Source of the DNA: Hemibagrus wyckioides
Taxonomy: Eukaryota > Chordata > Actinopteri > Siluriformes > Bagridae
Direction: 5' to 3'
DNA: 64,000 nt
Assembly (NCBI RefSeq): GCF_019097595.1
Contig: NC_080713.1
Coordinates: forward strand, 7,887,699 to 7,951,698
Shown: positions 1 through 20,759 of the stretch, in pieces
Layout: every line of letters begins with the position of its first letter
How positions within the stretch are numbered: position 1 is the first letter of the stretch
Made by a program: the position numbers and the translations under genes
Notes under the pieces: model-generated
Told to the model about the DNA's origin: nothing
Seen by the model: the letters and a program-made list of their open reading frames with translations, nothing else
The model's database searches: none

Positions 1-431
1 ATTTAATGCTTCAGCATACCACGACATTTTGGACAATTTCATGCTCCCAACTTTGTGGGTGCCACAAAGATGCTCCCAACAGTCTGGGGATGGCCCCTTC
101 CTGTTCCAACATGACTGCACACCAGTGCACAAAGCAAGGTCCATAAAGACATGGATGAGTTTGGTCGGTGACCTCAACCTGATAGAACACCTTTGGGATG
201 AATTAGAGCGGAGACTGAGAGCCAGGCCTTCTCGTCCAACATCAGTGCCTGACCTTACAAATGCGCTTCTAGAGGAATGGTCAAAAATTCCCATAGACAC
301 ACTCCTAAACCTTGTGGAAATCCTTCCCAGAAGAGTTGAAGCTGTTATAGCTGCAAAGGGCGGGCCAACTCCATATTACATTCATGTGCATGTAAAAGCT
401 GACCTCCTAACACTTTTGGCAATATAGTGTA
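1..431 (+). mobile_element. Tc1-like non-autonomous element, 3' part (cut by window edge)
   Basis: The frame from about 29 to 427 encodes a decayed C-terminal Tc1/mariner transposase. It contains a QHDCTPVHKAR block, an NLIEHLWDELERRLRARPSR block, and the family's usual end (VEAVIAAKGGPTPYY). The sequence closes with the terminal motif ttggcaatatagtgta at 416-431, which is the reverse complement of the left terminal repeat of the related element at 4488. Compared with that family, the SQSPDLN region is partly deleted (WMSLVGDLNLIEHL) and a short duplication (gatgctcccaac) lies near 70-82. It is not a functional gene. The left end lies outside the window. Confidence 0.85.
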
Positions 432-1527
432 AGTTGGAGTTATTAGTCAGTAGTAAAGAGTCAGAGAACATGACACCACCAACATTCTCAATGCATCAAG
501 CATTTCAGGAAACATATAAATTACAGTGTCTTGTCTAAGAAAGACAAGCCAAATTAAAGAAACAGGTTTATGAACAGAGAGGACATGTCTAAACAAGTCT
601 GGGACATGGAGTTATGGAAAAAAAATCAGGTATGGTACTGTGAATAGTTTGTGAAGCACCATTAAATGCATGATTTAAAAAAAAGAAAAGATTATGGCAC
701 AACTCTGCCTAGAGGAGGCTGTCCACCAAAATCTAGTGACCAGGAAGTGATGTTAGTTACACAAGCTATCAATAGGCCAAGAGTAATTTTGAGAATGCCA
801 GAGTGATCCACAGCTCAGATAGGGGATCAAAGGACAACCATTAGACTGGACACTCCAGAAAGCTGGGTTGTATGGACAAGTGGTGAGACAAAAGCCATAA
901 TTTGGGGGATATAAGAATTAAAAAGAAATATAAAATCCCATTTGGAGTTTATCAAAAGGTGTGTCAGAGACTCAGAAAACATGTAGGAAATAGTCAGGTT
1001 GTAAAATGCAGCAAAAAAAACCCCCCAACATAACACTTTTACAAACGGCTTGTCTAAAGTCACTCGTAAACAACATAACTGACATTTTTACTGTGGTGAT
1101 GTTACTCAAACTGTCCGGACATGACTGGCGCCGAGAGCAAACGTAACAAACAAGTCTTAGTGTTTTCGTAAACACATTTAATCTTTTCTTTTTCTCTTAT
1201 TCAAATCCCAATCTCCATTTATCTTTATAGCATGCTGTAAAAAAAAAATGGAGTTGAAGATTAGAGGACTGTACAAAAATGAGTGATGTGTGATAAGGCA
1301 AGCTTCTGCTCCAGGTAACAGGAGAGAGCTCAACACTTTTACATAATTGTCAGTCATTTCAGATATGAATGTGATTGAACTTATTTGCTATTTTTATTAG
1401 ATATATTTGTGAGTGATATCTTGTAGTCTGATTTATGTTACTCCTACAGAAAATACATAAACATGGACAGGTCATTGAAGTGTCTGGGTTTTTTTCTGGT
1501 TAATGAACCATCGTGGCACAATAAAAA
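432..1527. other. AT-rich intergenic sequence, no gene seen
   Basis: Unique-looking AT-rich sequence downstream of pex16. Short open frames on both strands (for example 827-1063 and 972-1175, minus) have no recognisable motifs, and no splice-site-bounded homology was seen. Confidence 0.5.
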
Positions 1528-1646
1528 ATTATATTATATTATATTATATTGTATTATATTATATTATATTATATTATATTATATTGTATTATATTATATT
1601 ATATTATATTATATTATATTATATTATATTATATTATATTATATTA
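1528..1646. repeat. Pentanucleotide microsatellite (ATATT)n
   Basis: About 24 copies of a 5-bp ATATT unit with two single-base interruptions (gtatt). Because 5 is not a multiple of 3, all frames cycle through Ile/Leu/Tyr codons, which explains the low-complexity ORFs across it. Confidence 0.95.
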
Positions 1647-1980
1647 TGTTCAGATCATGTGAATCCTGGTGTAAACAAAAAATATATAAAAAATGTGAAT
1701 ATTTTTGCACAATACAGTGTTTGGTATCCGTCTAACTTTTCTTGTTCATTTAATGAAACATATTGGAAAGAATGACAAATTACCAGAGCTACAAATACAG
1801 CAACAATATCTGTAAACGGGTTTATGGCTGATTTTGGGCTACATGTGAAAAAGTTTGTGCACCCTTGGAATATTATATACAATATTACTTGAGATATAGT
1901 CATTTTTAACTACTCAACCTTTTGTCCCACATAGAAAGGGAAGTGCTCAGACAAATACTAACAGCAGGAAGAGATACACA

Positions 1981-2070
1981 AACACGCACAACACGCACAC
2001 ACACACAGAAAGAGAGAGAGAGAGAGAGAGAGAGGTAAATGACTCCAGAGGTGCAAATGATAATTATCAG

Positions 2071-2121
<51 letters not shown>
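1981..2121. repeat. Compound microsatellite cluster (CA)n-(GA)n-(AAT)n
   Basis: A CA tract (about 1981-2007), a GA tract (about 2010-2034) and, after about 37 bp, an AAT tract (2072-2121) lie next to each other. Confidence 0.9.
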
Positions 2122-2122
<1 letters not shown>

Positions 2123-2387
2123 TAGTAGCATTATTCATGTAAAATCCAGGTGTGTTTAGGTTATTGCATCTGAGAATCTCTCTGACTTTATATCGGCAAC
2201 AAAGTTATATCATAATAAAAAGTTTAAACACAAATATATTTTCATTACTTCTACTATTACAGAGTGCACGAGCTCACATCCCAAACAGCACGAGACTGGA
2301 GAAAAGTTCTTGCGCATGCAGAAGCATCGTTACTTCAAAATGCCCTTTTATGGTCATGGCAGTTTAATATCTTATATGATACACACC

Positions 2388-2394
<7 letters not shown>

Positions 2395-2436
<42 letters not shown>
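2395..2436. repeat. (TA)n microsatellite
   Basis: About 21 uninterrupted TA dinucleotides. Confidence 0.95.
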
Positions 2437-2438
<2 letters not shown>

Positions 2439-2549
2439 CAAATAAAAATAACAATTAGGCTCGTTTTGATGGATAAACGAAACACCTACCCTTGCGATGT
2501 TTACGCATTGAGCGAACAGTTTTCTTTACCAAAGCCTGACTCGTTTTAT

Positions 2550-2650
2550 TGAACATGTAGTGCACTACGTAGTCTGCAGAATACCAGTACTTCATATCCT
2601 ACTGTAGTGCACCTATATAGTGAATAGAGAGGCGTTTAGGACTGAACCCA
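2550..2650. repeat. Possible dispersed fish repeat fragment
   Basis: The pattern tagtgcact ... atagtgaatagagag ... ggactga resembles a short dispersed motif frequent in teleost intergenic DNA. It was identified from memory of the pattern only, and no ends were resolved. Confidence 0.3.
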
Positions 2651-2848
2651 GCAGAGTTTCTTAAATCATTGTCTCCGCCCCTTTGTTTCAAGCTAAAAGA
2701 TGGCTGAAGTGTGGCGTGTGCAGTCTTTAGACTAGCGGTTATTTAAGTAGTTATTTTTGTGCAAAAGTAATTTATAGATGCGATCGAAATGTGTAGCATG
2801 GAGTATGTGAGAATTACAATTGCAGTCACGTGCCTGAATAATTATACA

Positions 2849-3400
2849 ACACTGATCAGGCATAACATTATGACCACCTGCCTAATATTGTGTTGGTTCC
2901 TATTTTGCTCCCCAAAACACCCCTGACCCATCCTGCACTGTGTATTCTGACACCTTTCTATCAGAACCAGCATTAACTTCTTCAGCTGTTTGAGAAACAG
3001 TAGCTCGTCTGTTGGATCAGACCACACTGGCCAGCCCACATCGATTTCCCACATGCATCAATGAGCCTTGGCCGCCCATGACCCTGTCACCGGTTCAACA
3101 CTGTTCCTTCCTTGGACCACTTTTGATAGATGCTGACCACTGCAGACCGGGAACACCCCACAAGAGCTGCAGTTTTGGAGATGCTCTGATCTTGTCATCT
3201 AGCCATCACAATTTGGCCCTTCTCAAACTCACTCAAATCCTTACTCTTGCCCATTTTTCCTGCTTCTAACACATCGACTTTGAGGACAAAATGTTCACTT
3301 GCTGCCTCATATATCCCACCCACTAACAGGTGCCATGATGAGATCATCAGTCTTATTCACTTCACCTCTCACTGCTCATAATGTTATGCCTGATCAGTGT
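2849..3400 (-). mobile_element. Tc1-derived miniature element, family A copy 1 (near full length)
   Basis: It is bounded by inverted termini: acactgatcaggcataac at the left and gttatgcctgatcagtgt at the right. The minus strand carries decayed N-terminal Tc1 transposase: start region, helix-turn-helix, then a GSDRK...EYTVH-like stretch. The catalytic DDE part is absent, so the copy cannot move itself. It lies in the 3' flank of pex16. Confidence 0.85.
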
Positions 3401-3479
3401 ATAAGGTATATAATATAATATACCTCTCAGTTAAATGGACTTGTAGGCGCAATTAACTCAGAATTATGATTTGTACAAT

Positions 3480-3860
3480 TTTTATACAGCATTTGTATAG
3501 TAATTGTGACAGAAAATAACTGAAAATATTAAAACATTGTGCTTAATGCTAAACATGATGCAGTGTAGCTGTGGAGAAAGACTTTTAGGCAGTAAGAAAT
3601 AGGAACTGGACAACTACAGTGTTTTCTGTTCTGGCCCAAATATACCATTACGGTCAGTTAAGAATAAAAAATTGCTTTTTAAGAGAAAAGAATATAAATA
3701 TTCAGTGTCAGTTGAAATACCTTGCTGCACTATTGGTGTCTTCCCCTTTTCATTTTTCCTTCTGAACATCATTTCCGAAGATGAACATTTCACTCATGAC
3801 CCATGAAATGATCTATTCCATGCTGTCACGCGGTATCACTCCATCCTGCTGTTAATTATT
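3480..3860. repeat. Local diverged duplication, unit 1
   Basis: Shares ordered blocks with 5756-6040: cagtgtagctgtggagaaag, then ccattacggtcagttaagaat, then attcagtgtca. The copies are diverged by substitutions and indels. No coding potential was recognised. Confidence 0.5.
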
Positions 3861-4487
3861 TTCCCAAGTACATTTCAAGTGTTCATGCTACACTTTTAAT
3901 TAATTTACAGTTGTGTTTAATGATGTGGAACATGCACACAACAAATTAGTCTCCTTTATCTTTTACATAATAACAGTTATAATATAGTTTAACCAGCCTT
4001 GTTACAGCAAAAGTCCTCAGTCCTAAAGACTTAACTCTGAAAGCACTGATGCTGGATAATCCATACCAAAGTCTTCTCACATTAAAAACCTCACCATAAC
4101 AAACATTTAAAAAAAAAAATTGGGTCATGTGGCATGTCAACACAATACACCAGGCCCTGTGTAAGGTGTTAATGCATAAATGGATTAGAATTTCTATAAA
4201 CCTTAGAGCTAGCATGATTGTCAGAGCTGCTATTATAGAAAATGAAACAGCATTAATCAGAAGCACTGTGGTATAAATACATTCACAGCGGACTTAAACA
4301 AGCTATTTAGCCATTGTTAGCCGAGTTTTATTGACATAGGCAATACATTAGCTGACTAATTTATTAAATTACCTGAAGGTTCTGATAACTGTCATTAATT
4401 TTTTTGTCAGGTTTATAAGGGTAGCTAACACATTAACCAGTTCTCAGCTGAGATGGAGAATTAGATCTGAGACCAACCTGGTAACAT

Positions 4488-5154
4488 ACACTATATTGCC
4501 AAAAGTTTTGGGACACCCCTCCAAATCATTGAATTCAGGTGTTGTTTTTCAGGGGTTGGGCTTGGTCCCTTAGTTCCAGTGAAAGGAACCCTTAATGCTT
4601 CAGCATACCAAGACATTTTGGACAATTACATTCGGTCAGATTGGGGATGACCCCTTCCTGTTTCAGCATGACTGCACACCAGTGCACAAAGCAAGGTCCA
4701 TAACGACATGGATGAGTAGGTTTGGTGTGGAGGAACTTGACTGTCCTGCACAGAGTCCTGATTGCAACCTGATAGAACACCTTTGGGATGAATTAGAGTG
4801 GAGACAAAATAGCCAAAACTGGGACATGCACATGAATGTAATATGGAGTTGGCCCGCCCTTTGCAGCTATAACAGCTTCAGCTCTTCTGGGAAGGCTTTC
4901 CACAAGGTTTAGGAGTGTGTTTATGGGAATTTTTGACCATACCACTAGAAGCGCATTTGTGAGGTCAGGCAATGAGGTTGGACGAGAAGGCCTGGCTCGC
5001 AGTCTCCGCTCTAATTCATGCATGAAATTGTCCAAAATGTCTTGGTATGGTGAAGTATTAACAGCTCCTTTCACTGAAACTAAGGGGCCAAGCCCAACCC
5101 CTGAATTCAATAATTTGGAAAGGTGTCCCAAAACGCTTTGCAATATAGAGTATG
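4488..5154. mobile_element. Head-to-head palindromic Tc1-derived element, family B
   Basis: Both ends are the same left terminus of family B in opposite orientation: tatattgccaaaagttttgg at 4493 on plus, and the matching end near 5154 on minus. Plus strand 4595-4800 encodes QHDCTPVHKAR...SPDCNLIEHLWDELEWR. Minus strand 5060-4800 encodes HELERRLRARPSRP through AAKGGPTPYY, after a deletion that joins the DNF region to HELERRL. The two half-copies meet near 4805. The coding parts are remnants only. Confidence 0.8.
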
Positions 5155-5404
5155 TTTAATAAAAACTTACCATAGTTCAGAGAAGAAGACAGTGTAATTT
5201 AATGTTCTTATTAGCTTAGCATACTTTCATTATTTTAGAATGAACATCTTTATCATAAGAGATAAGATCATGTCTTGAAAGATAACTTATCAAAGAGACT
5301 ACTATGGCACCCAGTTGCTGTACATATCCTTAGCATTTTCATTTAATATTTATTTCAGAATACAAATGGTAAAAATCTGTACTGCTGTAAAAAAAAAAAA
5401 AACT

Positions 5405-6040
5405 TTATAGACAGAAAACAAATCCTGAGTGACAAAAAATATGGTGATTTGTTTCTTCCCTTGTCTTGTTGTTCCTTTTCAGTCCCCAGTAACCTACTCA
5501 TTTAGCAGCAGTGATTTTCCTGCATGAATAATAAATGATAATTATTTGTTAGAAGAGAGAGTGTGGGTTCATGTTTACTCATGTGAAACAGACATCTTAT
5601 TATGTTTAGTGCAAAGACAGCCATTTTAAATTAGACTTTGAGCTATGGACTGATGTTGAGCGTGCATTAGTGGGATCCTTCCTCATTATGTTTTAATACT
5701 CTGTTATGATGAAATAATGGAAGATTTTTGAAAACTTGGTGGTTAAAAAAGAAAAGATTCAGTGTTGCTGTGGAGAATGACTTAAAGTTTGGCTTTAATT
5801 TTGCTACTAGAATGTATAATCTGTCCTGTATCAATTAAGCCATTATAATCAGTTAAGAATTATATGAACAGCAAATTTATGGTGGCAAAAATACACAGAT
5901 CAGTCACCACCTGTCTAATATTGTGTTGGTCCCCCTTTTGCTGCCAAAACAGTCCTGACCTTTCGAGGCATGGGCTGTCAGTAGTCATAATGTTATGCTT
6001 GATCCGTGTATATAAACGTTAAATTCAGTGTCACTAGTGG
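5405..6040. repeat. Local diverged duplication, unit 2
   Basis: 5640-5730 (gtgggatccttcctcat ... ttatgatgaaat) matches 6424-6482. 5756-5870 matches 3550-3670. This links three segments of the 3' flank of pex16 into one duplicated family, interrupted by a short family A element at 5893. Confidence 0.5.
5893..6010 (-). mobile_element. Tc1-derived family A copy 2, deeply deleted
   Basis: About 118 bp. The left end (acacagatcag, ccacctgtctaatattgtgt, ttttgctgccaaaacag) is joined almost directly to the right end (gtcataatgttatgcttgat). It keeps only the termini and about 70 bp of interior. Confidence 0.75.
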
Positions 6041-6239
6041 GTTTCGTACAGCCTTACATGTGACTTAACTGGTACATTATTCTAATTTTCATTCTGGGGT
6101 CTTGTCTTCTTACTTATGGCACATGGAACGAGCCACAAAATAAGCTAGGTCCTATTATCTGGCCGTTACAATCCGAAACTGGAAAACCCTTACAGAAAAC
6201 GTCACCACAATAACGATTATACACATTACAAATCTCGAA

Positions 6240-6600
6240 CATTTTCTTTTTATAGACAGACACCAATCCTGGCTGTCCAATGTCATTGATTTTACTGAAT
6301 AAAAATTCTTCTTGTCAGTGAGAGAAGGAGAGGTTATGTTAATTCGTGACGCCAGACGTCTTATTTTCTGTATTGAGAAGCCAGTCGTTTTAAATCAGAG
6401 TGAGTTACGTATGCACTGTTTTTAAGCATGCACTTGTGGGATCCTTCCTCGTTGTGGTTTAATATGCCATTATGATGAAATGAACCTTCTGATCTCCATA
6501 TGTTTTGAAAGGAAAAAAAGCAGAAGGAGTAAATTGCTTTTCCCATCACTGGCTGATTTATTAAATGCATAAAGGTGTGTAGAAAATCCATCATCTATTT
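6240..6600. repeat. Local diverged duplication, unit 3
   Basis: Shares tatagacaga...aatcctg, cttattttctgt and gtgggatccttcctcgt with unit 2 (5405-5740). Order is conserved with many substitutions. Confidence 0.45.
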
Positions 6601-7054
6601 CTAACACTGGATTTCTGGTCTTTCTTTCTTTTTTCTTTTTTTCTTCGGATGCCTTTAATAAAATCATGAATATTCATAATCACAGAGCATTTTCAGCCAT
6701 TGCACAAGTCAGTTTTACTCAGTTACCAAAATGAGCTGTTAGTTAGTTCACAGTGAAAAATAGAGGACGTTCATCAGTTCACTGATGCTTATAATGCTGG
6801 TTTGAAGTAAAAGGGGATCCAGAAAGACAGGATGTCCTCTGAAAAAGGCCATATAGCTTTTATCAGTTCTACTCAACCCGATGATCTCATGGAAAAATAT
6901 CTCAACAGCAATAATAATGACTTGAGCTCAGCAAGTCAGGGTGAATCACTGTCCTGCATTACCTTCAAAAAAAAACAAACAAAAAAAAACGCCCTGAACA
7001 GAAAAGATGTGTTCTCATAATAAATCATTACATGAACAAAGAATTGGTGTAAAA

Positions 7055-7386
7055 TGTGGCACTGAGAGATTCAATTTATTGTGCTATACATAATTATAAA
7101 AAAAAAAAAAAAAAAAAGATTCATGAAAACTGAAACAAAAGAAAGAGAAGAATGATTTTCTAAACTGGATTATTAACTGTCTGTTTTATGAAAGCTAGCT
7201 AAACAAACTGAAATAATGTGCTGAGTCACAGAACCTCTACTTCATCTACAACTCAGATTGTCACAGGATGTTCTCATAGATGTGTGTATGTGTGTTTCCA
7301 TCCCATGTGGTCTTTGCAGCAGACGTAAGCATTTTCTGAGTCTTTTCTCCAGACAGGTCTGCATGACCTTTTCAGCAGGTACAGCC
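7055..7386 (-). promoter_or_regulatory. pex16: pex16 3' UTR and poly(A) signal
   Basis: Downstream of the stop codon (minus strand), the first canonical AATAAA is at 7080-7075. This implies a 3' UTR of roughly 310-330 nt. An A-run in the plus strand at 7098-7117 lies just outside. The cleavage site is inferred. Confidence 0.6.
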
Positions 7387-17178
<9,792 letters not shown>

Positions 17179-17345
17179 TTGGGCAAAGCTAATTAGCGCA
17201 ACATCCCATGAAAGCTCATTAATCAAAACGCGCAACGGAACGTGAATGACACTTCCGCGATGCAATGCGCTTCCGGCAACAGCGTGACAACGTCCTGTTG
17301 AAGGCGGAGAGGAATTTAAAGGCACCGCGCACTCTGAGCGCGCTT
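17179..17345 (-). promoter_or_regulatory. pex16: pex16 5' flank and likely core promoter
   Basis: GC- and CpG-rich relative to the surrounding AT-rich DNA. Contains two ETS-type cores on the minus strand: GCGGAAGTG around 17251-17259 and CCGGAAGCG around 17267-17275. There is no TATA box at a sensible distance. This fits a housekeeping-type promoter; the start site itself is not visible. Confidence 0.55.
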
Positions 17346-17381
17346 AACGGAGGGGTGTGCTTTCCTATACAAGGAAAGTAA

Positions 17382-17586
17382 GTAGACTTTATTTGTCACA
17401 TATACATTACTGCACAGTGAAATTCTTTCTTCGCATATCCCATCCTTGGGGGTTGGGGTCAGAGCACAGGGTCAGCCATGATACGGCACCCCTGGAGCAG
17501 GGTGGGTTAGGGGCCTTGCTCAAGGGCCCAACAGTGGCAGCTTAACGGTGCTGGGGCTTGAACCCTGATCTTCTGATCAACAACCC
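17382..17586 (-). mobile_element. tRNA-derived SINE, family S1 copy 1, close to the pex16 promoter
   Basis: Reversed copy: tail side ctttatttgtcacatatac and gtgaaattctttcttc, body with gtcagccatgatacggcacc, head side cttgaaccctgatcttctga (reversed B box). The 7-bp sequence aaagtaa flanks both sides (17375-17381 and 17587-17593), a possible target-site duplication. Confidence 0.75.
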
Positions 17587-17594
17587 AAAGTAAA

Positions 17595-17945
17595 GCAGGT
17601 TAAAAGGAGACTAGCTATCATGAGTTTACATGCTTATATCCATTATCTTTTCAAGAGGGATTTGTGAGACATAATCAAGAGATTCATGTTATAATGGCCT
17701 TAAATATTTCCTTTATATTGGAGCACCATATAAAATATGAATTTAGCACTTACAGTGTTTACTGTCTCTATGTTTTCGATCTATGTTTGTCTGCATTACC
17801 TGTTTTTGTTGTGTGTAGCACCTTTGGTCTAGGAGGAATGTTGTTTCATTTCACTGTGTACTGCATCAGCTATATATGGTTGAAGTGACAATAAAGCTTC
17901 TTTGGCTTCTTTGAAGAGTACAATAATTTACACACTGCTTTGGAT
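17595..17945. other. AT-rich unique sequence, no gene seen
   Basis: A 74-codon open frame at 17664-17888 has no recognisable domain and no splice-site context. Confidence 0.45.
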
Positions 17946-17948
17946 GTG

Positions 17949-18120
17949 GTAGCTTAGTGGTTAAGGTGTTGGACTAGTAAGTTTGAATCCCAGGTCCACC
18001 CAGCTGTCACTGATGGACCCCTGAGCAAGGCCCTTAACCCTCAATTTCTCAGTTGTTTAAAATGAGATAGATGTCTGAGAAATGAGAAAATGAGATGTCT
18101 GTCATATGCCGTAAATGTAA
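17949..18120 (+). mobile_element. tRNA-derived SINE, family S2
   Basis: Pol III style head: A box in gtagcttagtggttaaggtg, B box in gtttgaatcccaggtcc. The body is cccctgagcaaggcccttaa and the 3' tail tatgccgtaaatgtaaa. Part of the loop between the boxes is deleted. Confidence 0.8.
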
Positions 18121-18129
18121 AAATAGGAA

Positions 18130-19900
18130 ACTTTGGAAAACTTAATGTCAAGATAATATCAAAATAATCTCTGTTTCAGGAAGGGTGTTTTATTATATCT
18201 AACTTGGCTATGTAGCCTAAATTCATTGAATAGTATGTTATGACGGCCACTTTACCCCCAAACAGCAGGTTCATTCTTTTGAAATCTGCTTGTCAGTGGG
18301 ATAGCTGAGACTGGGATTAGGCAAACTGTGGATGTTTGTCCCAGAATTGATTTCTCTAGGTTTAAAAACAAGTTGCTGTGGCTGTGAGTTTTTATATCTG
18401 CCAGAATACAGCAGTCGGCGCTTTCCTGCCGGTCCTGCTTGACCAATTCATGGATTTGTTGCGCTTTAGACGCAAATCAGTTTCTGCTTCCTCCTGATAA
18501 GCCCACTTTAATATTTAATGTAAAAGCTAATGAGCACCAGAGGTTACAGTAGTAACCTAACCTTGAGGACATGTCCAGGCCATGTGATGAATGTTCATGC
18601 TGATGACGCATTTACAGGAAATCTGCATTTCAGTTTTGTCAAGAAAATAAAACCATTGGTCTTAATATCATAATGTTCTCTGCTGTGTTTAAGATGACAG
18701 TGAACTCAAACTGAATATTGAATTCAGTTTGAGAATATTATTGTAATTTATATTGATGATATTTGAGCCTGTGGATTTTATACTTCAAACTTAAAGGATC
18801 TGAGCAGCCATTTTCTATGCAGCACACATAATAATAATAATAATAAAAGGGGTGAAACACAGTGTCACTCTCTGTGTCTGTTTAGTGAGTCTATTTATCT
18901 GAAGTGTGTTTAGCGTTCATAAAAGTATGAATTTATATTTGGATTGAAATATGAAGAGGGTGTGACCTAAACTGAATGCTTATTTTATGTTATCAGCTAA
19001 GTCTTGCCTATCATACAACTATCCTTATCATATATGCCATCCCTCTCACATGGATGGTTGTGGCATCATCAATAAGAGAGAGCAGGATTGTTTTTTACAG
19101 GAGTGTTTTCTCACATAGTCATTATTTTTGTTGCCTGCAACATTTTTATATTAAAAAACAACATCAAGGGTGAGCCTATGCATTTGTCACGAAGCCACAG
19201 TAACCTGGGCAAGTGGTTATTTTTTAGTCTGGCACTTTGTGCGTGTCCGCTTAGTGACCTATAAATCTGCTTAGCAACCAGCACTCACCCACAGTGATGA
19301 ACACTGCATCATTACAACATTAATCTGAAATGGTCTAAAGACATGAAATGGGCTTAAATATTATCAATATAAGCATGTCATACTGCTGGGAATGATTATA
19401 CAAAAAAGTACTTAGTGTAATAAAAAATGGATTATAGAACTCATCTCATCTAGTATTTACACAGACTGACCTCTTCCAGTTTGGGGAAAGCTTAGAAAGC
19501 ATAGAAAACTATAATGACTCGAGAATTAAAGGTAGTCTTTTGAAACATAGTGAAATATAAGAGTCAACTGGCAAAATAGCCTCCATTTTAACCAGAGCTT
19601 TTCCTGAGAATATTAAAACCAGTTGAGGATGGAGTATAAGTATAGACTAAGCATTATCCCAGTAGAGGAGATTAGAGCGGTCAGAAATCTCATTTTGTCA
19701 ATTTAAACCCTTGGAGCTGTAAGACCAGGCCTTCCCCTGACAAAGCTGCAGCCTGCCTCAAGTCTGCAGATTTTAAAGTGAGGGATGACACTTATGATCT
19801 AATAGAGCAGTTTGATGACAACTGTGTCTCAAGAGCATTGCATTTCCTGTCATCCATCAGCTGCAAGTGATCATTAGGATGGGAAGGAAGTTAAGTTTAT
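18130..19900. other. Unique AT-rich intergenic sequence
   Basis: No coding or repeat signal beyond a short AAT run at about 18829-18846. Small open frames (18252-18446 minus, 18976-19173 plus) lack recognisable motifs. Confidence 0.45.
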
Positions 19901-19921
19901 GCACTCCTGAATGTAACCTCT

Positions 19922-20031
19922 GTCTTCTCTTCTCTTCTCTTCTCTTCTCTTCTCTTCTCTTCTCTTCTCTTCTCTTCTCTTCTCTTCTCTTCTCTTCTCT
20001 TCTCTTCTCTTCTCTTCTCTTCTCTTCTCTT
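19922..20031. repeat. Pentanucleotide microsatellite (CTTCT)n / (GAAGA)n
   Basis: About 22 pure 5-bp units. One strand is pure pyrimidine, so it could form triplex or other non-B DNA. It yields Ser/Leu and Arg/Glu/Lys repeat ORFs. Confidence 0.95.
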
Positions 20032-20759
20032 GAGGACACTTCTTTCAGACAATCCTCTAGTGCCTGTGGGCCAAATGCATTCATCTTGTAAGCTAGTTCA
20101 GATAAAAGCACCTGCAAAAGAAATAAACAAACATTAGATTAAAGCAATGATTTAAAAAAGAAGAATACATTTGCACAATATTCCCGTTTCCTTAAATGCA
20201 TGTTTGCTGACCAACATTCGCGTCTTTAATTTTGTACTGGAGTTACAGTAAGAGAAATGAGTGTCTATCTCACAGTTATTACCATAACACAAGCCCAAAT
20301 CTTTATATAACAATTTATATAACATCGTAAGTGCCATAATCTCATTTAAAAAGCTACAGTGCATCAGATTCTTTGTTAAAAATGAATAAAAACATGATTA
20401 TTGAGCTAGGGAACAAAAAATACTGTATAATGTGATTTACTGAGTTGCTGTGAGTCACCCTGAGAAGTCCTGTAATAGTAATTCAAAATCAGCACTATGT
20501 CAGGGGTGGGGTGTCATTGTGAAGTGTGAATTGGCTCAAAATCTTCATGCATACACAATACACCAGGGCTGATACTTAGAAAAATCATCATACCACAGAA
20601 TATTCGATCAGTGCTAGTGTAACAAGTAATATATGCAGGCCCAGAGATGTATATTGTGTGTATATTAAATAAGGGGGAAAAACAGAATAGATCTTATCAT
20701 ACTGTTAGAGCCAAATATAAAAACTCATAAATAAAAACACAAAGTTGATGATTATTGTC

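Noticed and set aside
1463..1775. Two overlapping 90-codon ORFs rich in Ile, Leu and Tyr
   Set aside because: Produced by the ATATT pentanucleotide repeat.
2690..2730. Possible first exon: AAGATGGCTGAAG start context resembling a YY1-type initiator
   Set aside because: The frame stops after 11 codons and no donor or downstream exon was found. It may be worth checking against transcript data but cannot be supported.
4793..5143. 116-codon gene on minus
   Set aside because: Decayed Tc1 transposase inside the head-to-head element.
19857..20117. Arg/Glu/Lys repeat protein on minus and Ser/Leu repeat protein on plus
   Set aside because: Both come from the CTTCT microsatellite.
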